The position numbers and the translations under genes were made by a program. 64,000 bases of DNA from Clostridium tagluense. Its GTDB lineage: Bacteria; Bacillota; Clostridia; Clostridiales; Clostridiaceae. The stretch spans positions 47,613 to 111,612 of the forward strand of contig NZ_BHYK01000016.1 in NCBI RefSeq assembly GCF_003865095.1, in the 5' to 3' direction. Within the stretch, counting starts at the first letter, position 1. The number at the start of each line of letters is the position of its first letter. This document shows, piece after piece, positions 62,080 through 64,000 of the stretch. The notes under the pieces are model-generated. The model searched no databases. It was not told the origin of the DNA and saw only the letters and a program-made list of their open reading frames with translations.

Positions 62080-63579
62080 ATGGAACACATATATCGTATC
62101 AGACATTTGAGGAAATTTGAAGGAAAAAGTTTAAGAAAAATTGCGGAAATTACTGGGCATGATTTTTCTACAGTAAAAAGATATGTTGATAAAGAAGATT
62201 TTAATCTCCCAATGCCCATAAAACAAAAGCGTGAGGGCAAATTATCACCCTACAGAGATATTGTCTTGAAATGGCTCACTGATGATAAGAATGCTCCACA
62301 CAAACAACAGCATACTGCAAAAAGAATACATGATCGATTAGAAGAACTTTACCCAAATGAGTTTGATGCCCATGAAAGATCCGTAAGAAAATTCGTTGCA
62401 AAGCTACGAAAAGAATTGGTGATGGTTACCGATGGATTTCTACCACTAGAGCATCCACCAGGTGAAGCTCAGGTTGATTTTGGAGAAGCACGTTTTATTG
62501 AAAATGGTATTACATATGACGGCAATTATCTTAATATATCTTATCCACATAGCAATGGTGGCTATATGCAACTCTTTAAAAGTCAAAATCAAGAATGCCT
62601 ATTAGAAGGTATGAAAGCAATATTTGAACATGTTGGCGGAGTTCCAATAGCTATATGGTTTGACAATATGTCTACAGCAGTTAAGAAAGTTAAAGAATAT
62701 GGGAAACGTGATTTAACAAATGGATTTATAAGATTTATGATGCACTATGGCTTTCAAAGTAATTTTTGTAATCCAAATAGTGGTAACGAAAAAGGGTCCG
62801 TCGAAGCAAAGGTAGGATACCACCGCCGAAATCTCTTAGTGCCAGTTCCGGAATTTAAGAGTCTAAAAGAATTCAATAAGGAACTTCTTGAAAAATGTGA
62901 TAAGGACATGAATAGAATGCATTATAAGGGCCATGGGCTTATCAAAGATTTGTTTGAAGAAGATATCATAGAGTTCTTTAAACTTCCGGATGCTCCATTT
63001 GAGGTGTATTTGCATCAATTTGCAAAGGCAGACAATTATGGTAAAGCGAAGTTTGATGGAAGACTTTATTCAACATCTCCAAATATGGCAGGTCAACAAG
63101 TTATGTTTAAAGTTGGAGCCTATGATATTGATGTGTTAGATTATAACAGTAAACTTATAGTTACTCATAGTAGGCTATATGGAGAGGAAAAAGAATCGAT
63201 GATTTGGGTTCCTTATTTAGAACTTATGTCTAAGCGGCCTACGGCCCTAAAATACACAGGGCTATTTAATCAATTACCTACAACTATTAAAGAATATATG
63301 AATCAATGTAATTATGTAAGCAAAAAGCAAGCACTTAAACTATTTACCAAAATGACAGCAAATACAAATATAGATTCTGCAATAGCAGCATTTGAAGAAA
63401 GCATTAAATGTGGGACAAGTGATGTAGATAGTATTTGGGCCACCTATTGCCGATTAACGACCGGCCCTTTACCGGAACTAGAAATTTGTCTTTCTGAAAC
63501 AGTACCAAAACTTGAGAAGTACACTCCTGACATAACTGTTTATGATAAATTAATGGTTGCAGGAGGACTAAATCAATGA
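62080..63579 (+). CDS. istA: IS21-family transposase IstA
   Basis: This 500-residue DDE transposase from ATG 62080 has GAGGAG upstream; the longer frame from 62008 lacks a site. The N-terminal HTH is FEGKSLRKIAEITGHDFSTVKRYVDKED. The catalytic RNase H-like core has the Asp in GEAQVDFGEA, the second Asp in IWFDNMSTAV and the Glu in NEKGSVEAKVGYHRR. The C-terminal RLYGEEKESMIWVPYL and later region are typical. It cuts tnsB of the host Tn7-like element. Confidence 0.95.
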   Translation: MEHIYRIRHLRKFEGKSLRKIAEITGHDFSTVKRYVDKEDFNLPMPIKQKREGKLSPYRDIVLKWLTDDKNAPHKQQHTAKRIHDRLEELYPNEFDAHERSVRKFVAKLRKELVMVTDGFLPLEHPPGEAQVDFGEARFIENGITYDGNYLNISYPHSNGGYMQLFKSQNQECLLEGMKAIFEHVGGVPIAIWFDNMSTAVKKVKEYGKRDLTNGFIRFMMHYGFQSNFCNPNSGNEKGSVEAKVGYHRRNLLVPVPEFKSLKEFNKELLEKCDKDMNRMHYKGHGLIKDLFEEDIIEFFKLPDAPFEVYLHQFAKADNYGKAKFDGRLYSTSPNMAGQQVMFKVGAYDIDVLDYNSKLIVTHSRLYGEEKESMIWVPYLELMSKRPTALKYTGLFNQLPTTIKEYMNQCNYVSKKQALKLFTKMTANTNIDSAIAAFEESIKCGTSDVDSIWATYCRLTTGPLPELEICLSETVPKLEKYTPDITVYDKLMVAGGLNQ

Positions 63580-64000
63580 ACTCAGATGTATTAATAAAGC
63601 ATTATTGCAAAGAACTTAGACTAGGAACTAGTTTTTATGAAAACTATGCAGAAATTCAAGCAACGGATTTTGGGGACTTCTTAGCACAAATATTAAAACG
63701 TGAAGCTGAAAATAGAGAAGTAGTTAGAAGAAATAGAAACCTTAAATCAGCTGGATTTGATGTTATTAAAACCTTTGAAGATTATATTTTCAAAGATATT
63801 CAAGTTCCTCAAGCAATTGATATTGATGATTTAAAAACCGGAGGTTTTATTGATAAGCTAGAGAATTTAGTATTATATGGCCCTGTTGGGACCGGAAAAA
63901 GTCACATGGCCACTGCCATAGGAGTAGCTGCTTGTTCTAGAGGTAAAAGAGTAAAGTTCTTTCGTACAGCAGCACTAGTTAATCAATTGAGCGAAGCAAA
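63576..64000 (+). CDS. istB: IS21-family helper ATPase IstB (3' end outside window)
   Basis: This AAA+ regulator of IstA overlaps the istA stop (ATGA) and is partial at 141 codons. It begins MNSDVLIKHYCKELRLGTSF and contains the Walker A GPVGTGKSHMATAIGV near the window end. The N-terminal helical domain is normal. Confidence 0.95.
   Translation, partial: MNSDVLIKHYCKELRLGTSFYENYAEIQATDFGDFLAQILKREAENREVVRRNRNLKSAGFDVIKTFEDYIFKDIQVPQAIDIDDLKTGGFIDKLENLVLYGPVGTGKSHMATAIGVAACSRGKRVKFFRTAALVNQLSEA

Larger units (their letters stand above)
51666..64000 (+). mobile_element. Tn7-like element at glmS with defence cargo (runs past the window)
   Basis: The element is bounded on the left by the end at 51666. 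It contains a small membrane protein, an ABC-3C defence operon, a KAP NTPase, a retron, tnsA and a truncated tnsB. An IS21-family insertion interrupts tnsB and continues out of the window, so the rest of tns and the second end are not seen. Placing the tns genes far from the glmS-proximal end is unusual for Tn7. Stacking of two elements, or later insertion of cargo, would also explain it. Confidence 0.65.
61966..64000 (+). mobile_element. IS21-family insertion sequence (right end outside window)
   Basis: istA and istB overlap by four bases (ATGA), the IS21 organisation. The left boundary is set by the end of TnsB-like coding at about 61966-61979, where the sequence TGCAGACCGG begins. The inverted repeat and target duplication cannot be checked because the other end is out of range. 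Confidence 0.75.

Overview
The window is low-GC Firmicutes DNA, almost certainly from an anaerobic, spore-forming Clostridium. Supporting signs are AGGAGG ribosome-binding sites, a CwlD/SleB-type sporulation gene content, a full methylaspartate (glutamate mutase) glutamate-fermentation cluster, butyrate kinase/phosphotransbutyrylase genes and ferredoxin-dependent 2-oxoacid oxidoreductases. The gene content resembles glutamate fermenters of the C. tetani/tetanomorphum/cochlearium kind; the species cannot be fixed from sequence inspection.

Region by region. 1-10.6 kb: the end of the ribosomal-protein super-operon (secY-adk-map-KOW protein-infA-rpmJ-rpsM-rpsK-rpsD-rpoA-rplQ), then ecfA1-ecfA2-ecfT, truA and rplM-rpsI. 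10.9-14.4 kb: a Na/Pi cotransporter, cwlD, and a convergent DUF3048 gene. 14.5-27.1 kb: a GntR regulator with operator palindromes, followed by all genes needed to convert glutamate to acetate and pyruvate: glutamate mutase S/L/E, methylaspartate ammonia-lyase, two-subunit mesaconase, citramalate/citrate lyase gamma-beta-alpha, and the lyase accessory genes citC, citX, citG. 27.2-33.6 kb: an ECF sigma/anti-sigma pair, a TPR membrane protein, thioredoxin with an unusual reductase lacking the NADPH motif, a SleB-like hydrolase behind a c-di-AMP riboswitch, and an unknown anchored protein. 33.8-37.5 kb: c-di-AMP synthase cdaA, cdaR, and an FAD protein. 37.6-44.3 kb: buk-ptb-buk, a P-loop ATPase, and a four-subunit 2-oxoacid:ferredoxin oxidoreductase, forming an ATP-yielding acid-production block. 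44.7-47.4 kb: YhbD-like, bactofilin, DUF2089 and small proteins. 47.9-51.6 kb: glmM, the glmS ribozyme and glmS.

51.7-64.0 kb is an accessory island and the most interesting part. Exactly 25 bp after the glmS stop codon lies TGTGTG followed by three abutting 22-bp repeats, the architecture of a Tn7-type transposon end at its glmS attachment site. The island carries an ABC-three-component (ABC-3C) defence system, a KAP-family membrane NTPase, and an Eco1/Ec86-like retron (NDT-type effector, msr-msd RNA with recognisable a1/a2 repeats, and RT with NAxxH, YADD and VTG motifs). It then has tnsA and the N-terminal part of tnsB. The tnsB gene is cut by an IS21-family element (istA, istB) that runs off the window. 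The reading is a Tn7-like element at attTn7 that delivered anti-phage cargo and whose transposase is now disrupted.

Starts were moved from the longest reading frame to the codon with a properly spaced ribosome-binding site where these differ. No tRNA, rRNA or CRISPR array was seen.
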